A stretch of DNA of 64,000 nucleotides from an uncultured Opitutia bacterium (GCA_903825285.1 CAIJZY010000036.1:1-64000), one strand, 5' to 3'; counted from the first letter of the stretch, positions 8,477 to 17,792 are shown. Program-made: numbers and translations. The notes: generated by a model not told the origin, from the sequence alone.

Positions 8477-10693
8477 TCAGTCGCGCCGCCGCATGCGGCG
8501 CAGCTCGCGCACCGTCCGCCGCGCCCGGCGGAACACCGCCTCCGGCTCCGGCCAGGTGCCGCGCGCCCCGAACCGCAGCCGCTGCAGCTCCGCGAAAATC
8601 TCCTCGCCCTCCGGCCGCTCCACCCCGGTCTCCGTGATGCGGCGCAGCCAGCGCGACGCCTCGGCCCGCACCGGATCCAGCCGCCGGCCTCGCGCCCCGG
8701 GACGGCCCCGGAGCCGCCAGGTTCGGGTCAGCCTCACTGCGCCCCAGACCACGGCCGTCACGCCCACGACCTCCGCCAGCAGCCGGGACACGCGGCGCGC
8801 ATCCCACGGTTCCGCCAGCCAGGCCCGGATGCCATGGATCGCCGCGATGAACAACGAGAACAATTGCCGGCCGGAGTTCTCCGTCGCGGCCTTCACCGCC
8901 TTCAGCGTCTCGACCTGCGAGCGCTGGTCAAAGTTCACCACGCGGCGGTACCAGAACACGCGCAGGCTGTCGAAGCGCGCCGCCCAGCTGCGGTCGGTCC
9001 GCCGCGCCAGCGCTGCGTCACCGCGCGTCTCATCCACCACCGTCGCCGCCGCCCCGGCGGTCGGATCCGTCCGCCGCCACGCGCCCGCCGCCCGGTCGAA
9101 GATCTCGCACCAGGCATGCGCGTCGGAGTTCCGCAGCGTGAAGTTGCCCGAGTAGGCGTTCCACGTGCCGCCCTTGAAGCCGGTCACGAGGCGCGTCGGA
9201 AACCCCGCCGTCCGCGCCAGCAGCACGAACGCGCCGGCGAACAGCTCGCAATGCCCGCCTTCCTGGGATTTCAGCCAGCGGACCAGCGCGTCGCCCGGCC
9301 CGCCCGGGATGAGCGGCTGCAGCGAATAGCTGTGCCGCTGGCCGAGCCAGGTGCCGGCCCGGCGCGAGAATTCCTCCGCCGTCAGCGCCTCGCCGCGGGT
9401 GATCTCCGCCACCATCGCCCGCAGTGTCACGCGGTCGGCCTCGCCGACGCCCAGCCGGAGCATCAGCGACGGCAGCTCCAGCGGCCCCGGGGTCCGTCCC
9501 GACGCCAGCAGCGCCGCGAACTTCGGGTCCGGGAGCAGGTTGCCCGTGCTCATGCCCTCCACGCGGTACGCGACCATCGACACGGGCTCGTCGCGCAGCG
9601 CCAGCAATCCCGGATCCGCGCCCAGCCGGAAGTTCTGCAGTTCCTGGAAGCGGAGCTGTTCAAATGGCCCGAGCAGCGGGAGGTAGCGGCTGATGCCCGC
9701 CTCGAGGTAAAACGTCCAGTACACGGGTTCGCCGAGCCGGGACCGCACCGGGCCGCGCACGGCCGCGCTGGTCTGCTCGCGGCCGAACGCCGACCGTCGC
9801 AGCGCGGGCGACAGCCGGAAGCCGCCATCGCGGTACTCGTCCAGCACCAGCATGCGCCAGTACGGCGTGGCCGGGATCTGACCGCGGTCGGACACGTCCA
9901 CGTTCGCCGCGACGCTGTTGTCCTGCAGGATCTCCGTCACCTCGCCAAACTTGATGGACTCGTTGAAGCCCGACCGCGCCTTCTTCGTCATGAACCGCTC
10001 GAGGAACAGGCTGTTCTCGAGCTGGAAGCGCGGGATGGCGAGGAACAGCAGCGCCGACACGCCGACGAGGCCCGCGAAGAGCACGCCTCCGAGCGTCACG
10101 ATGCGCCAGTCCGTGACCGACCGCACGCGTCTCAGCAGCCGGCCCCACCGCACATGCACCCAAGAGGGTTCGACCACCGCGGGCGCCGGCGGCAGCCCGG
10201 CCTCGGCGGCCTCGACCAGCGTGATGAGGAAAAGGAAACCCAACGCGCAGGCGGTGAACACGAGGATCTGCGCGGCGAACACGAGCGACACGGTCAACAC
10301 GCCGGCCACGACGATCAGGAACAGCCCGAGCACGACCACCTGCAGGTCGTCGCGCTTCTGGCGGTAGCTGGTGCCGCGGTACGCCAGCAGGAGGAGATCC
10401 AGCCGCACGATCGCCGGCAGCACCTCGCCCGTCACCCACAGGTCACCGACAAAGAAGGCCACGACCGCGGGGAACACCAGCCGGTGCGCCCAGGCCGGCA
10501 CGCGCGCCGGCCAGTCCGGCCGCACCAGCGCCACCAGCACGGCGGCCGTCGTCAGGCCCATCAGCGTCCAGGCATCGAGATCCAGGTAGCACACGCTCCA
10601 CGCGGCCAGCAGGACGAGCCCGCCGCCGAGCAGCCACTTGAGCTGGTGCAGCTCGTCGAGGCTAAGCCTTGGCCGCTTGTTCTCCATCGACAA
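8477..10693 (-). CDS. TgpA-like membrane protein: DUF3488 plus transglutaminase core
   Basis: 738 residues. The N-terminal third has five to seven membrane helices (DUF3488-like). A periplasmic transglutaminase-like domain follows, with a full triad: C482 in GGHCELFAGA, H526 in DAHAWCE and D543 in RTDPTAG. A further membrane helix lies at about 610-640, with a basic C-terminal tail. The family acts on protein or peptide amide bonds in the periplasm; the substrate is not known. The start overlaps the upstream DUF58 gene by 32 bases, so the pair is translationally coupled in a moxR-DUF58-TgpA operon. An alternative start two codons in is possible. Confidence 0.88.
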   Translation of the reverse strand: MSMENKRPRLSLDELHQLKWLLGGGLVLLAAWSVCYLDLDAWTLMGLTTAAVLVALVRPDWPARVPAWAHRLVFPAVVAFFVGDLWVTGEVLPAIVRLDLLLLAYRGTSYRQKRDDLQVVVLGLFLIVVAGVLTVSLVFAAQILVFTACALGFLFLITLVEAAEAGLPPAPAVVEPSWVHVRWGRLLRRVRSVTDWRIVTLGGVLFAGLVGVSALLFLAIPRFQLENSLFLERFMTKKARSGFNESIKFGEVTEILQDNSVAANVDVSDRGQIPATPYWRMLVLDEYRDGGFRLSPALRRSAFGREQTSAAVRGPVRSRLGEPVYWTFYLEAGISRYLPLLGPFEQLRFQELQNFRLGADPGLLALRDEPVSMVAYRVEGMSTGNLLPDPKFAALLASGRTPGPLELPSLMLRLGVGEADRVTLRAMVAEITRGEALTAEEFSRRAGTWLGQRHSYSLQPLIPGGPGDALVRWLKSQEGGHCELFAGAFVLLARTAGFPTRLVTGFKGGTWNAYSGNFTLRNSDAHAWCEIFDRAAGAWRRTDPTAGAAATVVDETRGDAALARRTDRSWAARFDSLRVFWYRRVVNFDQRSQVETLKAVKAATENSGRQLFSLFIAAIHGIRAWLAEPWDARRVSRLLAEVVGVTAVVWGAVRLTRTWRLRGRPGARGRRLDPVRAEASRWLRRITETGVERPEGEEIFAELQRLRFGARGTWPEPEAVFRRARRTVRELRRMRRRD

Positions 10694-11882
10694 AGGCCGA
10701 CACCCCGCGGGCCCCGTCGGGCGCGAAGGTCAGCAGGTTTCGCTTGTTGCCATGTCCCGTAATCCACGGCGCCGCGGCGCCCGCTTTTTCCGGCCGCGGC
10801 TGCACGACCGCGAGGCGGTCCAAAAACTGCTCGAGGTCCCGCACGCGCCGCATCGGCAGCGGCGCCTCGTCATCCAAGGCGGCCGAGTCCAGCTGGCCGG
10901 CCCGGAAGAGGTCCTCCGCCATGGTCGCGGCGAGGCTCACCAGCAGCTCGAACTGCTCCGGCCGCTTCCAGACGGCCGCATCGGTGCGCAGCCAGAGTGC
11001 GAAGCCCGTGGTGCTCTCGGCGGCAAACTGGCGGACCAGCAGCTGGCCCGACCGCGCGCTGGCCTTCCAGTGGATCAGCCGGTGCGAGTCGCCCGCGTCG
11101 TAGCGCCGCAGCGCCAGCAGGTCCCCGCCGCTCCCGGCCCGCGGGGAGCGGTCGCCGCCGGCGGGATGACGCTCGGCCGCGACGGACTGGCGCCGGTATG
11201 CCACCGACGCCGGCCACACGACCAGCTCCTGCTGCTGCTCCGTGCTGAAGGTTTTCCGCAGGAACCCAAAGGGGAACAGCGAGCCCACCCCGGACACCGC
11301 GACGGTCAGCCGCCCGCGCTTCGCCGGCTGGAACGTCCATTCCAGGCGCGTCTCGCCGGCCGGGTCGAGCCGCTCGCGCAGGAACAGCTGGCGCCGCGTC
11401 TCGGCGGCCTCGGCCTTCGCCAGCTCCGCCCGCAGGTCGAGGCCCCGGCCCGTGATCGTGGATTCCGCCACCGCCGGGGGACCCTCCGCCTCCGCCCGCG
11501 CCACCAGGTCGAACCACATCCCGTAGCTCGGCAGGAAGCCCTTGCCGTTGCGGACCGCGAGCCCGGCCTGCGCGTCGTGCCCGGCACGCAGCGGCGGCGC
11601 CACCTCGAGCCGCCAGGCCACGCCGCGGAAATTCAGCCAGGACATCACGCCGCTGAGGATCAGGCAGGCCAGCAGCAGCGAGAGGGTGATGAACAGGATG
11701 TTGTTCGCCGAGTTGTAGGCGGCGGTCCCGATGCCGAACGAGAGCAGGATCAGCAGCGTGCCCGACACCGTCGGCACGATCCGCTGCCCGCGCCGCGGAA
11801 ACACCAGGGCCCACAGGAGGCGGTTCCAGGTGAAGCGGCGATCCCGAGACCCGCTTTGGACGGTGGCGTAGGCGGAATTCAT
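10662..11882 (-). CDS. DUF58 domain protein
   Basis: 406 residues. Two membrane helices lie at about 40-85, then a beta-rich region, then the DUF58 signature GGDLLALRRYDAGDSHRLIHWKASAR is spread over about 270-300, a von Willebrand A-like fold. DUF58 proteins occur with MoxR ATPases and transglutaminases and are thought to help fold or activate periplasmic complexes. That role is established only by association. It sits between MoxR (32-base gap) and the transglutaminase (32-base overlap). Confidence 0.88.
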   Translation of the reverse strand: MNSAYATVQSGSRDRRFTWNRLLWALVFPRRGQRIVPTVSGTLLILLSFGIGTAAYNSANNILFITLSLLLACLILSGVMSWLNFRGVAWRLEVAPPLRAGHDAQAGLAVRNGKGFLPSYGMWFDLVARAEAEGPPAVAESTITGRGLDLRAELAKAEAAETRRQLFLRERLDPAGETRLEWTFQPAKRGRLTVAVSGVGSLFPFGFLRKTFSTEQQQELVVWPASVAYRRQSVAAERHPAGGDRSPRAGSGGDLLALRRYDAGDSHRLIHWKASARSGQLLVRQFAAESTTGFALWLRTDAAVWKRPEQFELLVSLAATMAEDLFRAGQLDSAALDDEAPLPMRRVRDLEQFLDRLAVVQPRPEKAGAAAPWITGHGNKRNLLTFAPDGARGVSAFVDGEQAAKA

Positions 11883-11914
11883 TTCCCGAGTTGAGAGGCC
11901 CGGCGCCGGGCCGC

Positions 11915-12886
11915 TTACTTTGGCCTCGGCAGGGTCGACAGAATGCGCCGGAGCGCCCCGATCACGACGGCGCGCTCCTCGAGCGCGTCGCTGGTCTGCC
12001 GCACCAGCGCCAGCCGGTGCGCCAGGATCGACGGCACGAGTTCCGCCACGTCCTCCGGCAGCACAAAGTCCCTCCCCTGCAGCAGCGCGCGCGCCTGCGC
12101 CGCCGCGCGCAGCGCCAGGCCGCCGCGCACGCTCACCCCGGCCTTGAACTCCGTCTCCGACCGCGTCGCGGTCACCAGGCGCAGCAGGTAATCCAGCACG
12201 CTGTCCTCCACGAAGACCTGCGTCGTCAGCGCCTGCAGCCGCAGCACCTCGTCGCGCGAGATCACCGGGCTGATCGCGATCGCGTCGTAGCTCATGCGGG
12301 CGAGGCGCAGGATCTCCAGCTCGTCGCCGGGCTGGGGATAGCCCATCTGCAGCCGCATCAGGAAGCGGTCCATCTGGCTCTCGGGCAGCGGGAACGTGCC
12401 CTCGTAGTCCACCGGGTTCTGCGTCGCGAAGACCATGAACGGCGCGCCCACGGCGTGGGCCACGCCATCCACCGTCACCCGCGCCCGGTCCATGACCTCC
12501 AGCAGGGCCGACTGGGTCTTCGGCGTGGCGCGGTTGATCTCGTCCGCCAGCACCACGCTCGCGAACACGGGGCCCTTCTTGAACACGAACTCCTTCGCCG
12601 TCTCGTCGTAGATCGCCACGCCGGTCACGTCGCTCGGCAGGAGGTCGCTGGTGAACTGGATGCGGTTGAAGTCGCAGTCCATCGAGCGCGCCAGCGCGTA
12701 CGCCAGCGTGGTCTTGCCCACGCCCGGGAGGTCCTCGAGCAGCAGGTGACCGCCCGCCAGGAGGCAGACGAGCACCTGGTCGATCACGTCGTTCTTGCCC
12801 TTGATCGAGGTCCGCATGCCGGTCCGCAGCCGGTTCAGCGCCTGCTTCGCCTGCGTGACCTGCTCCGCCTTAAGAATGTCGCTCAT
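11915..12886 (-). CDS. MoxR-family AAA+ ATPase
   Basis: 323 residues, typical length. Walker A is LEDLPGVGKTTLA at about 52-64. Walker B is VVLADEINRA, followed by the MoxR hallmark TPKTQSALLEVM and the sensor ATQNPVDYEGTFPLPE. MoxR proteins are cytoplasmic chaperone-like ATPases that work with DUF58/VWA partners, encoded here immediately downstream. It is the first gene of the three-gene minus-strand operon. Confidence 0.94.
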   Translation of the reverse strand: MSDILKAEQVTQAKQALNRLRTGMRTSIKGKNDVIDQVLVCLLAGGHLLLEDLPGVGKTTLAYALARSMDCDFNRIQFTSDLLPSDVTGVAIYDETAKEFVFKKGPVFASVVLADEINRATPKTQSALLEVMDRARVTVDGVAHAVGAPFMVFATQNPVDYEGTFPLPESQMDRFLMRLQMGYPQPGDELEILRLARMSYDAIAISPVISRDEVLRLQALTTQVFVEDSVLDYLLRLVTATRSETEFKAGVSVRGGLALRAAAQARALLQGRDFVLPEDVAELVPSILAHRLALVRQTSDALEERAVVIGALRRILSTLPRPK

Positions 12887-12966
12887 TGGGGAGGAGCATG
12901 GCCGAGGGAGTTGGGGGCGTCAATCTGGGTGGTCGAGATCCGTTGCGATTCCGTGCCGGTTCGGCC

Positions 12967-13069
12967 GATCAAGGATCAACTGGCAGGGGACAAGGAGCAG
13001 GAAACCACCTCGGCCCATTCCGGGCCGCGCCGGATTCTTGACCCTTGCGCCTTGCCACCTGTCACTTCG
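12967..13069. repeat. Heptad repeat element, inverted arms (GATCAAG type)
   Basis: Left arm 12967-13001 is five exact 7-mers (GATCAAG, GGACAAG and variants). Right arm 13035-13069 is five exact 7-mers (TTCTTGA, CCCTTGC and variants). It lies upstream of moxR and downstream of the dehydrogenase gene. Confidence 0.87.
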
Positions 13070-13095
13070 CTGAAACCCGCCAACCCTCCCCGCGC

Positions 13096-13926
13096 TCAAT
13101 CCCCATTCAGCAGCTTGATCAGCGCCGAGAAGTCCTCGTCGCCCATCCCGCGGGCCTCGGCGGTCTTGAGCGCCTCGCGCACGGCGTCGAGCACCGGGAA
13201 GTCGTCGCACGCGGCCGTCTTCGACGCCAGGCGCATGTCCTTGTGCATGTGCTTCACCGAGAACTGCGGCGCGAAGTCGCCGGCACGGAGCTTGGGCTCC
13301 TTCAGCTTGGTCAGCCCGGAGTAGCCGGCGTTCTTGCCCATCGCCGCGAAGAACACCTCGTCGGTCACGCCGGCGCGGCGGGACAGCACCAGCGCCTCGC
13401 TCAGCGCCTGCATCTGCGCCGCGAGGTTGAGGTTCATGGCGAGCTTCAGCGTGCAGGCCTGCTCGTTGGTGCCGATCAGGAAGCGGTGCGCCGAGACCAG
13501 CACCAGCAGCGGCTCGAGCTCCGCGACCAGCGCCGCGTCGCCGCCGAGGTAGAAGATGGTCTGGCGCAGCTCCGCCGCCGGCTTGCTGCCGGTGAACGGC
13601 GCCGCGAGGTAGCGCGCGCCGCGCGCCGTCACCTGCGCGGCGAACTGCGCGCTGCTCTCCGCGTCAATCGTGCTCGACTGCACGACGACCTGGCCCGGCC
13701 CGAGCCGGGGGAGGATGCGCGCGAGCACGCTCGCCACCGCCGGCGGGTCGGCCACGACGATCTGGATGACGTCCGCCGCGGCCGCGACCGCCTCGGGGGT
13801 CGGCTGCCACAAGGGGAAGTCCGGCTGCGGCGTGCGATTCCACGCCCCGGCCAGCACGCCCGCCGCGTGATAATGCCGCGCCCACACCGACCCGATGATC
13901 CCCAGTCCGAGTACGCCGATTTTCAT
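13096..13926 (-). CDS. NAD(P)-dependent 3-hydroxyisobutyrate/6-phosphogluconate-type dehydrogenase
   Basis: 276 residues from the ATG at 13926. An N-terminal Rossmann motif (KIGVLGLGIIGSVWARHY) and the NAD-binding domain lead to the long interdomain helix with the family lysine (ACTLKLAMNLN). The small C-terminal helical domain is present (FSVKHMHKDMRLA). Enzymes of this class oxidise 3-hydroxyacids or reduce aldehydes; the substrate cannot be told. The open frame extends 37 codons upstream, but that part reads as repeat-derived sequence, so I trimmed it. Confidence 0.88.
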   Translation of the reverse strand: MKIGVLGLGIIGSVWARHYHAAGVLAGAWNRTPQPDFPLWQPTPEAVAAAADVIQIVVADPPAVASVLARILPRLGPGQVVVQSSTIDAESSAQFAAQVTARGARYLAAPFTGSKPAAELRQTIFYLGGDAALVAELEPLLVLVSAHRFLIGTNEQACTLKLAMNLNLAAQMQALSEALVLSRRAGVTDEVFFAAMGKNAGYSGLTKLKEPKLRAGDFAPQFSVKHMHKDMRLASKTAACDDFPVLDAVREALKTAEARGMGDEDFSALIKLLNGD

Positions 13927-13937
13927 AAGTGAGTTCT

Positions 13938-13966
13938 CATCACGAAGACCACGAAGCGCCCGAAGG
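13938..13966. repeat. Solitary nonad repeat arm (CACGAAGnn)
   Basis: Three 9-bp units close to CACGAAGAC lie just upstream of the dehydrogenase start, with no partner arm seen. It appears to be a half or decayed copy of the nonad class. Confidence 0.6.
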
Positions 13967-13987
13967 CAATTCTCTCCGGGTCGAATT

Positions 13988-14065
13988 GTAGGGCGGGGTC
14001 GCCGACCCCGCCTTGCTCCGCTCTTAAAGTTGGCCAATACGGCGGGGTCAGCGACCCCGCCCTAC
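13988..14065. repeat. Pair of GC-rich palindromes, inverted
   Basis: Two 25-bp copies face each other: 13988-14012 begins GTAGGGCGGGGTC and 14041-14065 is its near-exact reverse complement. Each copy is itself palindromic (GGCGGGGTC against GACCCCGCC). A second pair lies at 63715-63826. It could act as a bidirectional transcription or mRNA-end element between two minus-strand genes. Confidence 0.85.
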
Positions 14066-14076
14066 ACCGATCCGGG

Positions 14077-14775
14077 TCAACCCAGGATCTCCAGCATCCG
14101 GGTGAACAGCCGGTTCACCTTGGCCTGGTTGTCCTTCACGAGGTCCTTGAACTTCGCGAAGTCGATCTCCGTGCCCTCGAGCCCGTTCGCGTAGTTGTCG
14201 ATCAGCGCGAGGCTGTTGTAGCGCAGCCCGGCCTCGGTGCAGAGGTCCGCCTCGTGCGCCGCGGTCATGCCGATGACGTCGCCCCAGTGCTGCACGACCC
14301 GGATCTCCGCCTTGGTCTCAAAGCGCGGCCCGCGCATCTGCACGTAGACCTTGCCGGGATGGATCGTGAACTCCGGCGCGAGCTTCGCGATCAGGAGCGG
14401 GATGAGGTTGTTCGCGATGCCCGGTGCACCGCCCTTGAGTTCGGAGTCGAAGAAGGTCGCCGGCCCCTGCTGCAGGCCCACGTAGTCGCTGCACGACACG
14501 AATGTCCCCGGCGGCAGCTCCTTTTTGAGCGAGCCGACCGAGTTGAGCGACACCACGTCCTGGTAGCCGAGGTCCGCCAGCGCGCGGATGTTGGCGCGGT
14601 AGTTGATCGAGTGCGGCGGCAGCGGGAAGGCGTAGCCGTGGCGGTTGATCAGCGCGAAGTCGCCCTTGGTCTTGTACGTGACCGGCCCGTGCGCGGTCTC
14701 GATGGTCTTCACCGCCCAGGACGCGAACAGCGTGGAGTTGACGATGCTGGTGCCGCTCAGGAATGCGACTTTCAT
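14077..14775 (-). CDS. Purine nucleoside / 5'-methylthioadenosine phosphorylase family protein
   Basis: 232 residues of the PNP_UDP_1 fold. Recognisable pieces are FLSGTS at the start, INRHGYAFPLPPHSINYRANI (phosphate/ribose region), YVQMRGPRFETKAEI and the purine-site stretch GMTAAHEADLCTEAGL. These match the MTAP/PNP-II branch, which cleaves MTA or purine nucleosides with phosphate. The exact substrate is uncertain, and the protein is somewhat shorter than typical MTAP (about 270-290). Cytoplasmic purine or methionine salvage is the likely role. Confidence 0.85.
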   Translation of the reverse strand: MKVAFLSGTSIVNSTLFASWAVKTIETAHGPVTYKTKGDFALINRHGYAFPLPPHSINYRANIRALADLGYQDVVSLNSVGSLKKELPPGTFVSCSDYVGLQQGPATFFDSELKGGAPGIANNLIPLLIAKLAPEFTIHPGKVYVQMRGPRFETKAEIRVVQHWGDVIGMTAAHEADLCTEAGLRYNSLALIDNYANGLEGTEIDFAKFKDLVKDNQAKVNRLFTRMLEILG

Positions 14776-14778
14776 GGA

Positions 14779-14901
14779 ATTTACGATTTACGAGTTACGA
14801 TTTACGATTGTCGGACGCAAGCGACAGCGTATCTATTTTTTCACCGACGATCGCCTCGCACGATCCAATCGCAAATCGTACATCGTAAATCGAAAATCTT
14901 C
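14779..14901. repeat. Heptad repeat element, inverted arms (ATTTACG type)
   Basis: Left arm 14779-14806 is four exact 7-mers (ATTTACG, AGTTACG). Right arm 14867-14901 is five exact 7-mers (AATCGCA, AATCGTA and variants), running up to the ATG of the acetylxylan esterase with no space for a Shine-Dalgarno. It is the divergent region between two genes, and the word matches 453-578. Confidence 0.9.
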
Positions 14902-15867
14902 ATGCCGCTCATCGACAAACCCCTCGCCGAACTGAAAACGTACCCGGGCCTCAACCCCCGCCCCGCCGACTTCGACGCCTACTGGGCCGCCGCGCTCAAG
15001 GAGCTCGACGCCACGGACCCGAAGCCGGAGCTGGTGCCCTCGCAGGAAATCACCCCGCGGCACAGCGAGGCGTTTGACCTCTGGTTCACCGGCGTCGGCG
15101 GCGCGCGGGTCTACGCGAAGTACGTCCGCCCGAAGCGGGCCGCCGGCAAGCTTCCCGCCGTGCTCCAGTTCCACGGCTACACCGGCAGCAGCGGCGACTT
15201 CTCCGGCCGGCTCGCCTGGTCCGGCGAGGGCTTCTGCGTGGCGGCGCTCGACTGCCGCGGCCAGGGCGGGCGCTCGGAGGACATCGGCGGCGTGAAGGGC
15301 ACCACCTACCGCGGCCAGATCGTGCGCGGGCTCGAGGATCCCGACCCGCGCAAGCTGCTTTTCCGGCAGATCTTCCTCGACACCGCCCAGCTGGCGCGGG
15401 TCGTGATGGGCTTCCCCGAGGTGGATGCCGCCCGCGTCGGCGCCATGGGCGGCTCACAGGGCGGCGCGCTCACGCTCGCGTGCGCCGCGCTCGAGCCGCG
15501 GATCAAGCGCGCGGCTCCCGTCTTCCCGTTCCTGTGCGACTACCAGCGCGTGTGGGAGATGGACCTCGCCAAGGATGCCTACGACGAGCTGCGCACCTGG
15601 TTCCGGCAGTTCGACCCGCGCCACTTCCGCGAGCAGGAGATCTTCACCAAGCTCGGCTACATCGACTGCCAGTTCCTCGCCCCGCGCATCAAGGCGGAAG
15701 TCCTGATGTACATCGGGCTCATGGACACGATCTGCCCGCCCAGCTCGCAGTTCGCCGCCTACAACAAGATCACGTCGAAAAAGGACACGGTCATCTATCC
15801 CGACTACGGCCACGAGGGCCTGCCCGGCGAGAGCGACCGGACCTTCAACTTCATGCTGGGCCTCTGA
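14902..15867 (+). CDS. axeA: Acetylxylan esterase / cephalosporin-C deacetylase family (CE7)
   Basis: 321 residues, the CE7 length. The alpha/beta-hydrolase triad is visible: S185 in GAMGGSQGGAL, D275 in GLMDTICPPSSQ, and H304 in YGHEGLPGE. The family opening PLAELKTYPGLNPRPADFDAYW is also present. It removes acetyl groups from xylo-oligosaccharides and similar esters. No signal peptide is seen, so it is probably cytoplasmic, acting on imported oligosaccharides. The start is fixed by the family N-terminus. The heptad array directly abuts the ATG. A second esterase gene follows 40 bases downstream. Confidence 0.93.
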   Translation: MPLIDKPLAELKTYPGLNPRPADFDAYWAAALKELDATDPKPELVPSQEITPRHSEAFDLWFTGVGGARVYAKYVRPKRAAGKLPAVLQFHGYTGSSGDFSGRLAWSGEGFCVAALDCRGQGGRSEDIGGVKGTTYRGQIVRGLEDPDPRKLLFRQIFLDTAQLARVVMGFPEVDAARVGAMGGSQGGALTLACAALEPRIKRAAPVFPFLCDYQRVWEMDLAKDAYDELRTWFRQFDPRHFREQEIFTKLGYIDCQFLAPRIKAEVLMYIGLMDTICPPSSQFAAYNKITSKKDTVIYPDYGHEGLPGESDRTFNFMLGL

Positions 15868-15907
15868 ACGGCCCGCCCGGCCGGACCCCGCCCCTGCCCT
15901 CCCGGCC

Positions 15908-16636
15908 GTGAACGAGCACCTCCACCGCTTCCAGAGCGTCCACCTGGACAACGAGCGGGCCGTCTGGGTTTGCCCGCCCGCGGTCCCCGCGCGGCACCTC
16001 ACGATCTTCCTCGATGGCGAGCTGTACCGCGACCAGGTGGGCGCCCCGGCGCTGCTCGCCGCGCTGGACGCGCAGCAGGCCATCGCGCCGACCTGGGTCG
16101 TCTACGTGGCCTTTGAGCGCGAGGAATTCCGGTGGCGCGAATGCCCGTGCCATCCCCCGTTCGCCCGTTTCGTGGTGGACGAGCTCCTGCCGTGGCTCGA
16201 GCACACCTACCCCGCGCTCCGGGATTGCCCGGCGCGCACGCTGGTGGGCCTGAGCTACACCGGCCTGGCCGCGGCCTACATCGCCCACCAGGCCCCGGGC
16301 CGATTTGCGCGGATCCTCGCGCAGTCCGGCTCCTTCTGGTGGAACGAGGGCTGGCTGATCGGCCAGTACGCCGCGGCCCGGCCCCATCCCTCGACCGCGT
16401 TCTACCTGGATGTCGGCACGAAGGAATCCGAGGAAAACGTCCGGCATCGCGAGGACGTGTTCCAGCGCCAGTCCCAGATCGAGGCCACCCGGCGGTTCCG
16501 CGACGTGCTGCTCGGCCACGGCTGCGAGGTGAACTACCGCGAGTTTGACGGCGGGCACGACTGCGCCGAATGGAAGAAAACCCTCCCCGCCGCCCTGGTC
16601 TGGGCGCTGCCGCCCGCGCCGCGCGGCCGGTCATAA
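15908..16636 (+). CDS. Esterase of the Fes/YieL (enterochelin esterase-like) family
   Basis: 242 residues from a GTG start. An alpha/beta-hydrolase with its nucleophile in GLSYTG (S116) and a C-terminal GGHDCAEWKK that would supply the histidine. LTIFLDGELYRDQVGAPALL matches the esterase D/Fes superfamily. It has no signal peptide. It follows the acetylxylan esterase by 40 bases and precedes a Gfo/Idh enzyme by 19, suggesting one carbohydrate-related transcript. The substrate is unknown; carbohydrate esters fit the context. Confidence 0.82.
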   Translation: MNEHLHRFQSVHLDNERAVWVCPPAVPARHLTIFLDGELYRDQVGAPALLAALDAQQAIAPTWVVYVAFEREEFRWRECPCHPPFARFVVDELLPWLEHTYPALRDCPARTLVGLSYTGLAAAYIAHQAPGRFARILAQSGSFWWNEGWLIGQYAAARPHPSTAFYLDVGTKESEENVRHREDVFQRQSQIEATRRFRDVLLGHGCEVNYREFDGGHDCAEWKKTLPAALVWALPPAPRGRS

Positions 16637-16655
16637 TTTTCCGCTCCCTCCCGCC

Positions 16656-17792
16656 ATGGCCAAACTCAACGTCGCCCTCGTCGGCCTCGGCTTCGGCAGC
16701 GCCTTCGCCGCGATCTACCAGCGTCACCCCGACGTGGGCCGGCTCGTGCTGTGCGACGCCAACGCGGCGCGGCGGCGCGACCTGCAGGCCAAGCTGGGCG
16801 GCCTGACGCCCGCCGTCGCGTCCCTCGACGAGGTCCTCGCCGACCCGGCGATCGACGCCGTGCACCTCAACACGGGCATCCCCGACCACTCGCGTCAGGC
16901 GGTCGCCGTGCTCGCGGCCGGCAAGCACTGCGCCTGCACCGTGCCCATGGCGACGTCGCTCGACGACTTGCGCGCCGTGATCGCCGCGCGGCGGCGCAGC
17001 GGGAAAAACTACATGATGATGGAGACGCAGGTCTACGCGCGCGAGTTCCTGCACGCGCTCGACCTGCACGCCCGCGGCGTGTTCGGCCGGCTCCAGTTCC
17101 TCGGCGGCACGCATTACCAGGACATGGAGAACTGGCCGCCGTACTGGGCCGGCCTGCCGCCGATGTGGTACGCCACCCACGCGGTCGCCCCATGCCTCGC
17201 GCTCGCCGGCACCCGCGCGCGCCGCGTGAGCTGCCTCGGCAGCGGCTGGCTGCGCGAGGAGCTGCGGCAGCCGTACTGCAACCCGTTCCCGATGGAGACC
17301 GCGATCTTCGACCTCGAGGGCGCGGAGCCGCTCGCCATGCAGATCACACGCGCGCTGTTCCACTCCGCCCGGGGCTACGCCGAGTCCTTCAGCATCTATG
17401 GCGAGGACGCGACCCTTGAGGCCGCCCAGGTCCACGGCGAGGCGCCCGTGCTCTTCCGGCTCACGCGGCTCGGCGAGCATCCCGGCCCGCGCCGCAGCCA
17501 GGAGGAGCGCATCTACGTGCCGGACTTCGCGCACCGCCTGCCGCCCGAGATCGCCGGCTTCACCGGGGCCGTGGCGCTCGACGACCGCGGCGAGCACCCG
17601 TCCGTGATGCACGGCGGCGGCCACGGCGGATCCCATCCGCATCTGGTCCATGAGTTTCTGCGCAGCATCATCGAGCGGCGCCCGCCGGCGATCGACGAGA
17701 TCCGGGCGGCGGACTGGACCGCCCCGGGCATCTGCGCGCACGCGTCCGCGCTGCAGGGCGGCGCCCTTATCGATATTCCTACTTTCGCCTGA
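16656..17792 (+). CDS. Gfo/Idh/MocA-family oxidoreductase
   Basis: 378 residues from the ATG at 16656 (longer open frame trimmed). An N-terminal Rossmann fold (VALVGLGFGSAFAAIYQ) is followed by the region where the family carries an EKP motif, here read as CTVPMATS. A C-terminal beta-sheet domain includes HGGGHGGSHPHLVHEFL. These enzymes oxidise or reduce sugars and inositols with NAD(P). Replacement of EKP means the usual catalytic or cofactor lysine is not obvious. It is the third gene of the esterase run, with a 19-base gap. Confidence 0.87.
   Translation: MAKLNVALVGLGFGSAFAAIYQRHPDVGRLVLCDANAARRRDLQAKLGGLTPAVASLDEVLADPAIDAVHLNTGIPDHSRQAVAVLAAGKHCACTVPMATSLDDLRAVIAARRRSGKNYMMMETQVYAREFLHALDLHARGVFGRLQFLGGTHYQDMENWPPYWAGLPPMWYATHAVAPCLALAGTRARRVSCLGSGWLREELRQPYCNPFPMETAIFDLEGAEPLAMQITRALFHSARGYAESFSIYGEDATLEAAQVHGEAPVLFRLTRLGEHPGPRRSQEERIYVPDFAHRLPPEIAGFTGAVALDDRGEHPSVMHGGGHGGSHPHLVHEFLRSIIERRPPAIDEIRAADWTAPGICAHASALQGGALIDIPTFA

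Noticed and set aside
8441-10762. Plus-strand open frame of 773 codons
   Set aside because: Antisense shadow of the transglutaminase gene, whose catalytic triad and membrane segments are intact on the minus strand.
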